This document shows positions 17,214 through 23,448 of a DNA stretch of 25,710 nt, piece after piece; within the stretch, counting starts at the first letter, position 1, and every line of letters starts with the position of its first letter. The translations under genes were made by a program, and so were the position numbers. Source of the stretch: a virus; the IMG/VR virus record IMGVR_UViG_3300046777_000068, positions 1 to 25,710 of that record. One strand, 5' to 3'. The notes beneath the pieces are model-generated. The model saw only the letters and a program-made list of their open reading frames with translations. It did not search any database and was not told the origin of the DNA.

Positions 17214-17238
17214 GGTGTCCGGCGCACCGGGCCAATAC
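17208..17238 (-). promoter_or_regulatory. Strong two-part hairpin in the capsid leader
   Basis: The sequence GTATTGG...CCAATAC forms a 7-bp stem. Inside it a second CCGG/CCGG stem closes a TGCG loop, with a 1x4 internal loop between the stems. It is the most stable-looking fold of the leader. There is no T-tract directly after it on the minus strand, so it is not a simple terminator. Its downstream arm (17208-17213) is shared with the hairpin at 17195-17213. Confidence 0.55.
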
Positions 17239-17283
17239 TCCAGTCATGACTGGGTTTTTAACGAGGTTGTCCCATCCTCAAGG

Positions 17284-17325
17284 GGAATGTGCGGGAATCG
17301 AACCCGCGTGAGCACCAGCCATTCC
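17284..17325 (-). ncRNA. tRNA T-arm-like element with a short acceptor-like stem (not a full tRNA)
   Basis: On the minus strand, 17307-17291 reads GCGGGTTCGATTCCCGC, a perfect 5-bp stem around a canonical TTCGATT T-loop. It is followed by A and CATTCC, and CATTCC can pair perfectly with GGAATG 13 bases upstream of the T-stem (17325-17320). The result is a 42-nt mini-tRNA-like fold with no D-arm or anticodon arm. I looked for a normal 5' acceptor strand 45-60 bases upstream and found none, so it is not a complete tRNA. It may be a remnant of a host tRNA 3' end (as in attachment sites) or a structured RNA element. Confidence 0.45.
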
Positions 17326-17457
17326 AAGACGGCCCAGCCGTGATACGCCTCATGGACGAACAGGGGACTGGGCACTATCCACTTACCGCCTTGGCCCCCG
17401 GACTCAACGGGTTTACAAGGGTTTCGCCGATACAATGCCTCGGACGCGGGCAGCTGT

Positions 17458-18312
17458 TCAAAGCAGATCGCCAGACACAGACAGGCGCTCTTCGATGTCC
17501 ATGCGATAGGCCGGGTCGTTCCGGTACCGAGGATCCGAAATAGCACGTGCCAGCTCGGCCTGGGAACGGAAACCCTTCACCGAATTACGCACAGCCTTAC
17601 CAGAGACCTGCTTGCCCTCAAACCCAACAGCATCCTTGTACCGTTGGTTCAGGGCTTGGACAGCAAAGAAGATGGCGTCCTTGTTGCCGCTGTTGACCAC
17701 GTTGTCGTAAGCAGCAACTTCAGCAGGAGTCAGGTTCTCAGCTGCCCAGGCAAGGGTTTCGCTGTAGGCATCTTGACCACCAACCGACTTCACAATGTCT
17801 TGAGCATCAGATTCGGAAAGCGGCTTTGCTGCCACCGGAGGTGCGTTCTTCTGAAGCTCCAGGTAGGCCTCGACCAGCTTTTCAGAAGGCAGTTCAGAGA
17901 GGCGCTTGATGGTCTCTTCGCTGAGCTTGTTGTCGTTGGAGTAGTACTCCTCAGATGCCTTCAGAATAGCCTGGGCCTCTTCGGAAGAAGTGATGTCCTC
18001 CTCCTCTTCAGAAGGCTCCTCAGAGGGCTCTTCCTGGTCATCAGTGGTCTCAGCCTGGGCTTCGGTGTCCTTCTGCCCAAGCTTCTTTTCTAGCTCCTTG
18101 TAGGCCTTTTCCAGGTCCTCAGCGGACTTAAACTTGCCAGCGTAGCGCAGCTCAGACTCAGCATCCTCTCGGGCTTGGTCGTACTTACGCTGCTCAGCAG
18201 CCTCCTCTTCATTCTGGAGCTTTTCTCCAAGCTCAAGAAGGCGGGCCTCTTCGGTCTGACGAGCCTCGGTCGCGTCAAGGTCGTCGGTGGAATCAAACGT
18301 CAGTTCAGGCAT
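17458..18312 (-). CDS. Capsid assembly scaffolding protein, T7 gp9-like
   Basis: This is the scaffolding protein, which shapes the procapsid and leaves before DNA packaging. The evidence is its position directly before the capsid gene, its length (284 aa; T7 gp9 is ~307) and its composition. It is strongly acidic, with long Glu-rich helices at residues ~15-90 and an acidic run (EEPSEEPSEEEEDITSSEE) at ~92-112. It ends in a basic helical segment (ARAISDPRYRNDPAYRMDIE) that could be the capsid-binding end, as in other scaffolds (inference). Residues ~185-240 form a more ordered stretch (ETLAWAAENLTPAEVAAYDN). The start is the ATG at 18312. I see no Shine-Dalgarno sequence before it. Confidence 0.93.
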   Translation of the reverse strand: MPELTFDSTDDLDATEARQTEEARLLELGEKLQNEEEAAEQRKYDQAREDAESELRYAGKFKSAEDLEKAYKELEKKLGQKDTEAQAETTDDQEEPSEEPSEEEEDITSSEEAQAILKASEEYYSNDNKLSEETIKRLSELPSEKLVEAYLELQKNAPPVAAKPLSESDAQDIVKSVGGQDAYSETLAWAAENLTPAEVAAYDNVVNSGNKDAIFFAVQALNQRYKDAVGFEGKQVSGKAVRNSVKGFRSQAELARAISDPRYRNDPAYRMDIEERLSVSGDLL

Positions 18313-18333
18313 AAATGGCTGCGGTGATTTAGA

Positions 18334-18582
18334 TCAGTTGTAGACGCCGCGAACGACGCCAAAGGTGGGTTTGGAGACCTTGGGACCGTGACTACCAACC
18401 ATAGGCTTGGCAGCATTGGCACGGACCTTGGGTTTACCCGCATACTTGTTACGGGTATTCAGTTCAATGGACTCGGGAACTTCAAAGTCCTCAGGGTTCA
18501 GACCCTCAAGCTTCTCTTCAGGTTCCTGCTGAGGGGACGGTTGGGACGGAGATGTTTCCTTGTTGGAGGTTTGACGCGGCAT
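18334..18582 (-). CDS. 82-aa protein between portal and scaffold
   Basis: I do not recognise this protein. It is 82 aa long, rich in Pro, Glu, Lys and Asn, with low hydrophobicity. Its first ~25 residues (SPSQPSPQQEPEEKLEG) look disordered. The middle (NPEDFEVPESIELNTRNKY) and C-terminus (KPTFGVVRGVYN) look more ordered. The ATG at 18582 gives a 65-bp overlap with the portal gene in another frame. That overlap partly explains the odd N-terminal composition and suggests the gene could have arisen or extended by overprinting. It ends 21 bp before the scaffold start. A role in head assembly is inferred only from position. Confidence 0.75.
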   Translation of the reverse strand: MPRQTSNKETSPSQPSPQQEPEEKLEGLNPEDFEVPESIELNTRNKYAGKPKVRANAAKPMVGSHGPKVSKPTFGVVRGVYN

Positions 18583-20164
18583 TTCTCAAAGAGTCAAGTG
18601 CTTCGGGGTTCTTGGATGGATCCATCAGTGGGGCCTTTGCCAGGTTGCCCATCTGATTAACGATAGACCCTTGCATTGCTTGGGCCTGTTGAGTCTGCAT
18701 CTCAGCAGCCTGCTCTTCCTTGGTCTTGATCAGACTGAGCGGATCAATACCTTGGCTGGCAGCAAGACGCTTGATTGCCTCCTCGGGGTGGATGAACTTC
18801 ATCAGCATCTCAGGGCCCAGCGATTGGGATACGGTGCTCAGGAACATCATGAGAGACTCACGGTCCTGACCACGCCCAATACCATCAAGGCCAGCGATCA
18901 CTGTTGGGAAGACAACACCCTTGGGAAGCTTCGGCAGCTCACCCGCTCGTTGAAGCAGGAACAGCTTGCGCTGAAGATAGGGACGCAGCAGCTCAGAAGT
19001 CAGGTTGCCGTAGATGCCACCGAGCTGTTCGTTGAGTTCCTGCTGGGTAGCACGGATCTCCTCAGCAGTGGTCCTCTCGCTCTGACGGACAGACAGAACA
19101 AGGAAGGCCTCACTAAGGCGTTGAACTAACTGAGTGATCATCTGGAACGCCGAAGCAAAGTCAGCCTGCTTTTGTACCTGAACAGCAGTTACATCCTCTG
19201 CTCGTCCTTGGATGATAGCCCCATTGCCTGCCTTTGCCAGCGTAGAAGGCTTGACAGTGGCAGACGGAGCCACAAGAAACACAACCTTGGCAGCGGCAGC
19301 AGAGCCCTCTACCATGGCCTGCATCAGTCCCTCAAGAGATTTCAGGTCACCAAGGTACTCCTCAATGCGACCACGACCGTAGTCTTCACCATCAACCACG
19401 TTGAATCGCAGCGGCAGCCAGGGGGTGGTGTTCTTGGGGGCCTTGCCCATGGAATCAGGAATGATCATGTCATCGGCTTCTTGCCGCCAACGCCATTGAC
19501 CATCTTGAAGCTTGGCCCACGTATACACAGCTACCTCGTCCTCACCCACCGTCACATCAACGGAAGGAGTAGAGGTGTTGTCGTCTACACGGTTGACCGC
19601 CTGGTTTGGCTTCTGAAACTCCTTAGGAAGGAACTGACGATTGATGGACTCAACCGTAACAATCTCGGTGGGCTGACCCTCTCCATCACGGACGACCACG
19701 AATCGGTCAAGAGGATACAGCTTCACACCCTTGGACCCCATGTATACCAGGACATTCCCGGTCACGATCAGGTGCTTCATCGCCTGGTGAAGGATCACAC
19801 GATCCTGTGATTCGGCGATGTGTTGCATGACTACCCGCTCCATTTTGGAGAGGCTCAAGTCGATCTCAGATCGGATCTTAGCATCAAGATTTGGGTCCGA
19901 GGCCAGTTTGCCATCATTGATCTGAAGCTTGAAGAAAGTCGTGTTTACAGGAAACAGACTCAGCATCAGCTTGGATGCCATCACGTTGACACCCTTAGCT
20001 CCAATGGACTGCCAAGGGGTTGTGAGTTTCTGACCATTGACAACTCCTGTTCTAGTCAGGAGATATGGCAGGCTCAGTTCCGCACAATCCCGAGCAGTAT
20101 CAAGGAAGATCGTCCGATCACTGGCCAGCCTTGCGTAGCGAGACGCAGCGGACTGATTTTCCAT
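18518..20164 (-). CDS. Head-tail connector (portal) protein, T7 gp8-like
   Basis: This is the portal protein, which forms the dodecameric ring at the capsid vertex through which DNA is packaged and on which the tail is built. The 548-aa length matches T7 gp8 (536). The N-terminal part (ASRYARLASDRTIFLDTARD, AELSLPYLL) and the region around KTEEEIRATQQEL-type helices (ERTTAEEIRATQQELNEQLG) are characteristic of podoviral portals. The C-terminal third is helical and Gln-rich (EEQAAEMQTQQAQAMQG). I choose the ATG at 20164. A TTG two codons upstream (20170) is also possible and would overlap the previous stop. The last 65 bp overlap the next gene in a different frame. Confidence 0.95.
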   Translation of the reverse strand: MENQSAASRYARLASDRTIFLDTARDCAELSLPYLLTRTGVVNGQKLTTPWQSIGAKGVNVMASKLMLSLFPVNTTFFKLQINDGKLASDPNLDAKIRSEIDLSLSKMERVVMQHIAESQDRVILHQAMKHLIVTGNVLVYMGSKGVKLYPLDRFVVVRDGEGQPTEIVTVESINRQFLPKEFQKPNQAVNRVDDNTSTPSVDVTVGEDEVAVYTWAKLQDGQWRWRQEADDMIIPDSMGKAPKNTTPWLPLRFNVVDGEDYGRGRIEEYLGDLKSLEGLMQAMVEGSAAAAKVVFLVAPSATVKPSTLAKAGNGAIIQGRAEDVTAVQVQKQADFASAFQMITQLVQRLSEAFLVLSVRQSERTTAEEIRATQQELNEQLGGIYGNLTSELLRPYLQRKLFLLQRAGELPKLPKGVVFPTVIAGLDGIGRGQDRESLMMFLSTVSQSLGPEMLMKFIHPEEAIKRLAASQGIDPLSLIKTKEEQAAEMQTQQAQAMQGSIVNQMGNLAKAPLMDPSKNPEALDSLRNAASNLQQGNISVPTVPSAGT

Positions 20165-20166
20165 GA

Positions 20167-20502
20167 TCAACCAATGTTAAGTTTTACAGAGCTACCAGAA
20201 GCTCCAGACGGGGTACCACCACCCAGGGACACGCCGGTAGTGGGAATACGCAAAGCAGAAGCACCCATGGCTGCAGCTCTCTGAGCACCACGCTTGCTAC
20301 GCTTCGACGTTACGCGAGCAGGAGACTCGTTGACCCCAACCGGAACCGGAGGAGGCACTGGTTTGTTTTGTTCGGCCTGTTGACGCATGATGGCCAGTTC
20401 GTCCTGGTACATGCGCTGTTGATCAGCAATCTGCTGAGCTACAACACGCTTTTCAGCTTCGGCTGCGTGATGAGCACGCCGTTCGGCTCCACCAACACAC
20501 AT
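20167..20502 (-). CDS. Small helical protein upstream of the portal gene
   Basis: This is a 111-aa protein with no assigned function. Residues ~8-48 (AERRAHHAAEAEKRVVAQQ onward) form a charged, Gln-rich helix likely to be a coiled coil. A Pro-rich linker (PVPPPVPVG) and a basic patch (SKRSKRGAQR) follow, then a Gly/Ser-rich end closing in SSVKLNIG. The MC-start and a C-terminus rich in LRIP/LNIG-type motifs recur in small proteins near phage portal genes; this is memory of a pattern, not a search result. It lies two bases after the upstream stop, and its TGA overlaps the region of the portal start. A role in head assembly or connector function is plausible from position only. Confidence 0.72.
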   Translation of the reverse strand: MCVGGAERRAHHAAEAEKRVVAQQIADQQRMYQDELAIMRQQAEQNKPVPPPVPVGVNESPARVTSKRSKRGAQRAAAMGASALRIPTTGVSLGGGTPSGASGSSVKLNIG

Positions 20503-20504
20503 GA

Positions 20505-20708
20505 TTACAATTCCTTCTTTGATTTAAGGTACCTGATGATTTCAATACATCCAGCCATTCGACCAGCTTCCCACGTAGTCATTTCATGGTCAGGGTATTT
20601 GTCTGGATACATCTGATCTAGTTCAGCGATGAGCTTATCCAGATCGACGTTGCCCCCAACCACGCGGGCCAGGGGCAAGAGTTCAGGGTCAAGGTAGGGA
20701 TTAGCCAT
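20505..20708 (-). CDS. Conserved-looking 67-aa protein of unknown function
   Basis: I do not recognise this short protein. It begins at the ATG at 20708, which overlaps the end of the RNR beta gene (TATGGCTAA holds both the start and the upstream stop). An open frame continues upstream to 20798, but that part only shadows the beta gene. The product starts MANPYLDPELLPLARVVGG and contains a DxDKLIAEL helix, then PDKYPDHEMTTWEAGRMAG and a basic tail ending YLKSKKEL. It looks soluble and helical with no cysteine pair or membrane segment. It is the last gene of the nucleotide block and precedes the head genes by two bases, so it could belong to either set. Confidence 0.75.
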   Translation of the reverse strand: MANPYLDPELLPLARVVGGNVDLDKLIAELDQMYPDKYPDHEMTTWEAGRMAGCIEIIRYLKSKKEL

Positions 20709-21435
20709 ACTGTGGCAAATCGGTGTTGGCGGCCTCGAAGAACGCAGGCATCCGAGCACGCTGGGTGTCCGACAGACCAGGAGCCTTTCCACGCTCATAC
20801 AGCGAGTCAGACTGGCTCAGCCAGAAGTCCTTGTCCAGGTACTTGTTTTCGCTGGACTTGAGGCTGTCAACTACCCATCCCACAGTCGCTCGACGTAGGC
20901 GATTGAGGCTTGGTGTGGACTTGATGCCAAGCTCGGAGCAGACCATGCTGTGGATGGCGACGTGGGTTTGCTCGTCTCGGCTGATGTCTGCGGCTGTGGT
21001 GCGGATTCCGATGTCTCCATTGAACCGGTAGAAGGGAAGGAGGACGAAAAAGACACTACGCTCCAGGATTGCGGCCTTGAGGATCGGGTGTTCGGGGGCA
21101 TCCATCCAGGCCTTCAGGATGTGACGCCCTTCAGCTTCAGCTTTGGATTCGGTGCCATGAGCGGCGACCACATACTCCAAGGCTTGGTCGTGGCGCTCTT
21201 CATCCAGGATGTTGGACTGAAGGGCTTCCACCACACCAGGAGTCTTAGGCAGTTCCTTCTCAAGACCCTGCTTAAGGAACTCAGACACCGGCAGTTCCAG
21301 ATGACGGAGGGCAAGAGCCCGGTAGATCGACTCCTCAGAGCCGTCAACCAGCTTGCCACGTTGAACCGCAACTGGGGTCCATTTTCGCTTCCGCGACACC
21401 ACCTGGGTGTAAGGCGATTCAGTAATGGTCATCAT
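20701..21435 (-). CDS. nrdB: Class I ribonucleotide reductase, beta (radical) subunit, Tyr-less
   Basis: This is a 244-aa ferritin-like beta subunit that should generate the oxidant for the alpha subunit encoded just upstream. Metal-ligand pattern: an acidic residue on the first helix (E47 likely), E79-x-x-H82 (LDEERHDQ), E125 (ILERSVFF) and E155-x-x-H158 (RDEQTHVA). In E. coli the radical Tyr122 is four residues after H118; the matching residue here is L86, codon TTG at 21178-21180, with Y88 the nearest tyrosine. A classical tyrosyl radical is therefore not expected; a metal-based oxidant as in class Ic is one option (inference). The C-terminus (DLPQYG) keeps a Tyr that could serve as the Y356-like relay. 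Start: ATG at 21435, overlapping the alpha stop as ATGA; a second in-frame ATG follows at 21432. The protein is shorter than cellular NrdB (~375 aa). Confidence 0.85.
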   Translation of the reverse strand: MMTITESPYTQVVSRKRKWTPVAVQRGKLVDGSEESIYRALALRHLELPVSEFLKQGLEKELPKTPGVVEALQSNILDEERHDQALEYVVAAHGTESKAEAEGRHILKAWMDAPEHPILKAAILERSVFFVLLPFYRFNGDIGIRTTAADISRDEQTHVAIHSMVCSELGIKSTPSLNRLRRATVGWVVDSLKSSENKYLDKDFWLSQSDSLYERGKAPGLSDTQRARMPAFFEAANTDLPQYG

Positions 21436-22865
21436 TCAGCACAGGAAGAGCAAGAACCGTCAGTTGGACAGAAACCTTCGATCTCCTCGTCATCCTCAAA
21501 GGCAGACGTGTCGATCTCATCAAACTTGAAGAACTCGTGGAAGCTCTCGTTAAGGGCAGCCAGGGCATCATCCTTGGCTTGGGTGTCAGGCATCACCTGA
21601 AGGGCGTAGTACAGGCTGGTCTGAGGTGAAGCAAGCCACTTCTTCAGAAACTCCTTGTCGTAGGTAATCACGTCGCTCCAGCTGTTATAGCTGTAGCCAT
21701 GGAACAGTCCAGTGACCTGGTAAAGGCTCACGATTCCGTCTACGACTCGGTTGTAGTCCTCCCAGCCAACCTCTGCTGCGATCTCGACATCCGGCGGATA
21801 GTCATAGGACTGAACTCCAAACGTGCCAGAATCACGATCAACATGGCGACTGATAGGAGGAGCCAGCTCAGGGGTGGTAGTGTAGCCGCGCCGATCAGTG
21901 TACTGATAACTACAAGAAGCTGTAGGCGCGATAGCGAAAGCACGGCGCATCCCAGCCCGCTCAGCAACGTAAGCAGCATCCCAGATAGCTTGAGCCAGAC
22001 ACGAGGCCAGAAGGTCAGCTTTATTCTCGGGGTCAGGCGTCCCGTTTCTGTATCGGTCCAGGGCGTACCCGAACTCCTTATAGCTGACCTCGTTCTGCGC
22101 CAGGAAGTTTGCAAGACCCAGCAGCCCGAGCCCAACCTGCCGATCAACATCAGGCGAGAGATACTCTCCAGTCTCTCCAACTCCCGTGCGGCCGTGCAGT
22201 TCAATGAGTTCGGACATACCCTGGGTGAAAGCAGCAGAGAGATCCTGCGGCTCCACGGCGCCAAGGTTAATGTGCTGGAGAAGGCACGTTCCCCGCGATG
22301 GCAGATACACTTCCAGGCAGACGTTTCCGTAGATGCGTTTGCCATTCTGGTCGTAGCGGATTTTGTTTAGCCAGATGTCACCCTTTTTGATGCCGTCAAG
22401 AGTAGCCTCAATCAGTTCAGGACTGGCATCAGTAAGGAAGTTCCGGTCCACGTTCAGGCAACGTTTCACCCAAGGCAGTTCAGACCGCTTTGCCTCGATG
22501 AACTTAATTGCATCTGGGTGCGTGTAATCGAGGTGAATGACCACAGCGCCGTTCTTGTAGACCCCACCGCGGCGCAGGGTCTCGTTGAGGGCAGAGTAGA
22601 TTCTGGCAAACGACACAGGACCAGAGGCGGTCAGGCCTGCTCCGTTGTCGTGCCCCTCAGGGCGAAGCTTGCTCAGGTGGATGGCACACCCAGCACCATT
22701 GCGAAGGGCGTGAGAGGCAAAGCGCCACGAGGCCTCAATGCCTTCCGGTCCTTCCATGCTGTCCTCCACAACGAAGACAGTGCAGGACACGGGAAGCCGG
22801 CTGGTAGGGTTGTCGATCCAGTTCTGGACTCGGCCGGTGCGAGCGATCGGACTGGTGTTGGTCAT
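21432..22865 (-). CDS. nrdA: Class I ribonucleotide reductase, alpha (catalytic) subunit, compact form
   Basis: This is the catalytic subunit of ribonucleotide reductase, making dNDPs (or dNTPs) from ribonucleotides. At 477 aa it is far shorter than E. coli NrdA (761). The N-terminal ATP-cone is absent, so overall activity may not be under dATP feedback. Catalytic residues line up with E. coli: C28 (C225), N181, C183 as thiyl cysteine (C439), E185 (E441) and C194 (C462). The tyrosine pair Y419-Y420 matches Y730-Y731 of the long-range radical path; it marks class I and is not needed in class II. The tail CPTDGSCSSCAE supplies redox cysteines C466, C472 and C475. Cyanopodovirus RNRs were once called class II; I recall that P-SSP7 was reannotated as class I. 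It overlaps the genes on both sides by 4 bp. Confidence 0.93.
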   Translation of the reverse strand: MTNTSPIARTGRVQNWIDNPTSRLPVSCTVFVVEDSMEGPEGIEASWRFASHALRNGAGCAIHLSKLRPEGHDNGAGLTASGPVSFARIYSALNETLRRGGVYKNGAVVIHLDYTHPDAIKFIEAKRSELPWVKRCLNVDRNFLTDASPELIEATLDGIKKGDIWLNKIRYDQNGKRIYGNVCLEVYLPSRGTCLLQHINLGAVEPQDLSAAFTQGMSELIELHGRTGVGETGEYLSPDVDRQVGLGLLGLANFLAQNEVSYKEFGYALDRYRNGTPDPENKADLLASCLAQAIWDAAYVAERAGMRRAFAIAPTASCSYQYTDRRGYTTTPELAPPISRHVDRDSGTFGVQSYDYPPDVEIAAEVGWEDYNRVVDGIVSLYQVTGLFHGYSYNSWSDVITYDKEFLKKWLASPQTSLYYALQVMPDTQAKDDALAALNESFHEFFKFDEIDTSAFEDDEEIEGFCPTDGSCSSCAE

Positions 22866-23236
22866 AGGAGATCAGAAAGAATTGGGGGTTGGTAGTTGGG
22901 GCCCTTGAGGACTTTACCATCTTCTCGGCGAAGAGGCTTGCCGTCAACGAGCTTGGACATGTTGGACTCAAAGACCCGACGCATGGCCTCGTCTAGGTTC
23001 CACCCACGGGCAGCAGCGTACTGATAGCAGACAAAGACCAGATCCGAAAGCTCCTTTAACTGGTTCTCTTTTGAGCCACTATCCAGCTCAGTGAGGTACT
23101 CTTCACGCAGCTCACTGAACTCTTCTTCGATCAACTTGAACTGAAGCTCGTGAACAACTTCGTCCGTTGTGTTGATCGGTTGCTCCATGACCTGACGGAA
23201 GGTGATGGCCTGCTGGAGCAGTGAGGGGGAACTCAT
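22862..23236 (-). CDS. MazG-like nucleoside triphosphate pyrophosphohydrolase
   Basis: This is a 124-aa all-alpha NTP pyrophosphatase of the MazG/HisE type, which hydrolyses (d)NTPs to monophosphates and PPi. The Mg-binding signature is visible: E38-E39-x-x-E42 on the first helix and E62-x-x-D65 (ELSD) on the second. The C-terminal stretch (SNMSKLVDGKP, then RREDGKVLKGPNYQPP) is typical of phage MazG-like proteins. It is a single-domain form. The start ATG overlaps the DUF3310 stop (ATGA), and the TGA stop overlaps the RNR alpha start in the same way. Its place beside RNR fits dNTP pool control or house-cleaning. Cyanophage MazG has also been proposed to act on ppGpp-type alarmones, which the sequence alone cannot test. 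Confidence 0.87.
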   Translation of the reverse strand: MSSPSLLQQAITFRQVMEQPINTTDEVVHELQFKLIEEEFSELREEYLTELDSGSKENQLKELSDLVFVCYQYAAARGWNLDEAMRRVFESNMSKLVDGKPLRREDGKVLKGPNYQPPILSDLL

Positions 23237-23448
23237 CGGTTACGGTCTTCAGAAAGTGCTTTGATCTTGCGGTCAACGTAGGCCTTCACCTTAAGCCAGT
23301 CATCCAGCTCAGACTCATGGCTTTTGTGACCAGCACGGCAGATGTACTTGATGCAGTTACCAGCGAGGTAGTCCAGGCCTTGGTCAATAATGAAGTCCCA
23401 AACCTGAATCTTCCCACGCTTGTAGTGGCTGGGGTCGTACTTACTCAC
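23233..23448 (-). CDS. DUF3310 protein
   Basis: This is a 71-aa DUF3310 protein. The domain fills the whole product: a DPSHYKRGKIQVWDFI motif at residues 5-20, then LDYLAGNCIKYICRAGHK at 25-42, and a basic C-terminal helix. As I recall, the family is common in phages and overlaps the nucleotide kinase T7 gp1.7, but the short form here has no visible kinase P-loop, so I do not assign an activity. I place the start at the GTG at 23448, directly before the conserved motif and overlapping the upstream stop. A TTG start at 23670 would add 74 low-complexity Ser/Thr residues that run antiphase through the 93-aa gene. The stop overlaps the ATG of the MazG-like gene by 4 bp. The setting among nucleotide-metabolism genes suggests a role in dNTP supply (inference). 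Confidence 0.85.
   Translation of the reverse strand: MSKYDPSHYKRGKIQVWDFIIDQGLDYLAGNCIKYICRAGHKSHESELDDWLKVKAYVDRKIKALSEDRNR

Larger units (their letters stand above)
17113..17457 (-). promoter_or_regulatory. 345-bp structured noncoding leader of the capsid gene
   Basis: No plausible gene lies here; the frames that cross it are shadows. In T7 the matching gap carries promoter phi10, so a late promoter is expected, but I cannot name its motif. The stretch is dense in inverted repeats. From upstream to downstream on the minus strand: a nested stem at 17389-17420; a 5-bp stem with 3-nt loop at 17329-17341; a tRNA T-arm-like element at 17284-17325; a 14-bp palindrome (CCAGTCATGACTGG) at 17240-17253; a 7+4-bp hairpin at 17208-17238; a competing 6-bp hairpin at 17195-17213; and a 12-bp palindrome (CCAAGTACTTGG) at 17149-17160. 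An A/T-rich, pyrimidine-rich run lies just before the GTG start. Confidence 0.6.

Noticed and set aside
17210-17224. Plus-strand ATTGGGTGTCCGGCG, similar to the reported Syn5 RNA polymerase promoter (ATTGGGCACCCGTAA as I recall it)
   Set aside because: It points against all genes in the window and is part of the inverted repeat at 17208-17238, so the match is probably incidental. A scan of the full genome for repeated copies would settle it.
17240-17258. Possible plus-strand terminator (palindrome followed by GTTTTT)
   Set aside because: No plus-strand gene ends here; the stem is only 5-6 bp with a very small loop.
17270-17345. A complete tRNA gene
   Set aside because: The T-arm is canonical, but no matching 5' acceptor strand, D-arm or 5-bp anticodon stem is found at the right distance. 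Ser(GGA) and Pro(TGG) placements both failed on stem pairing.
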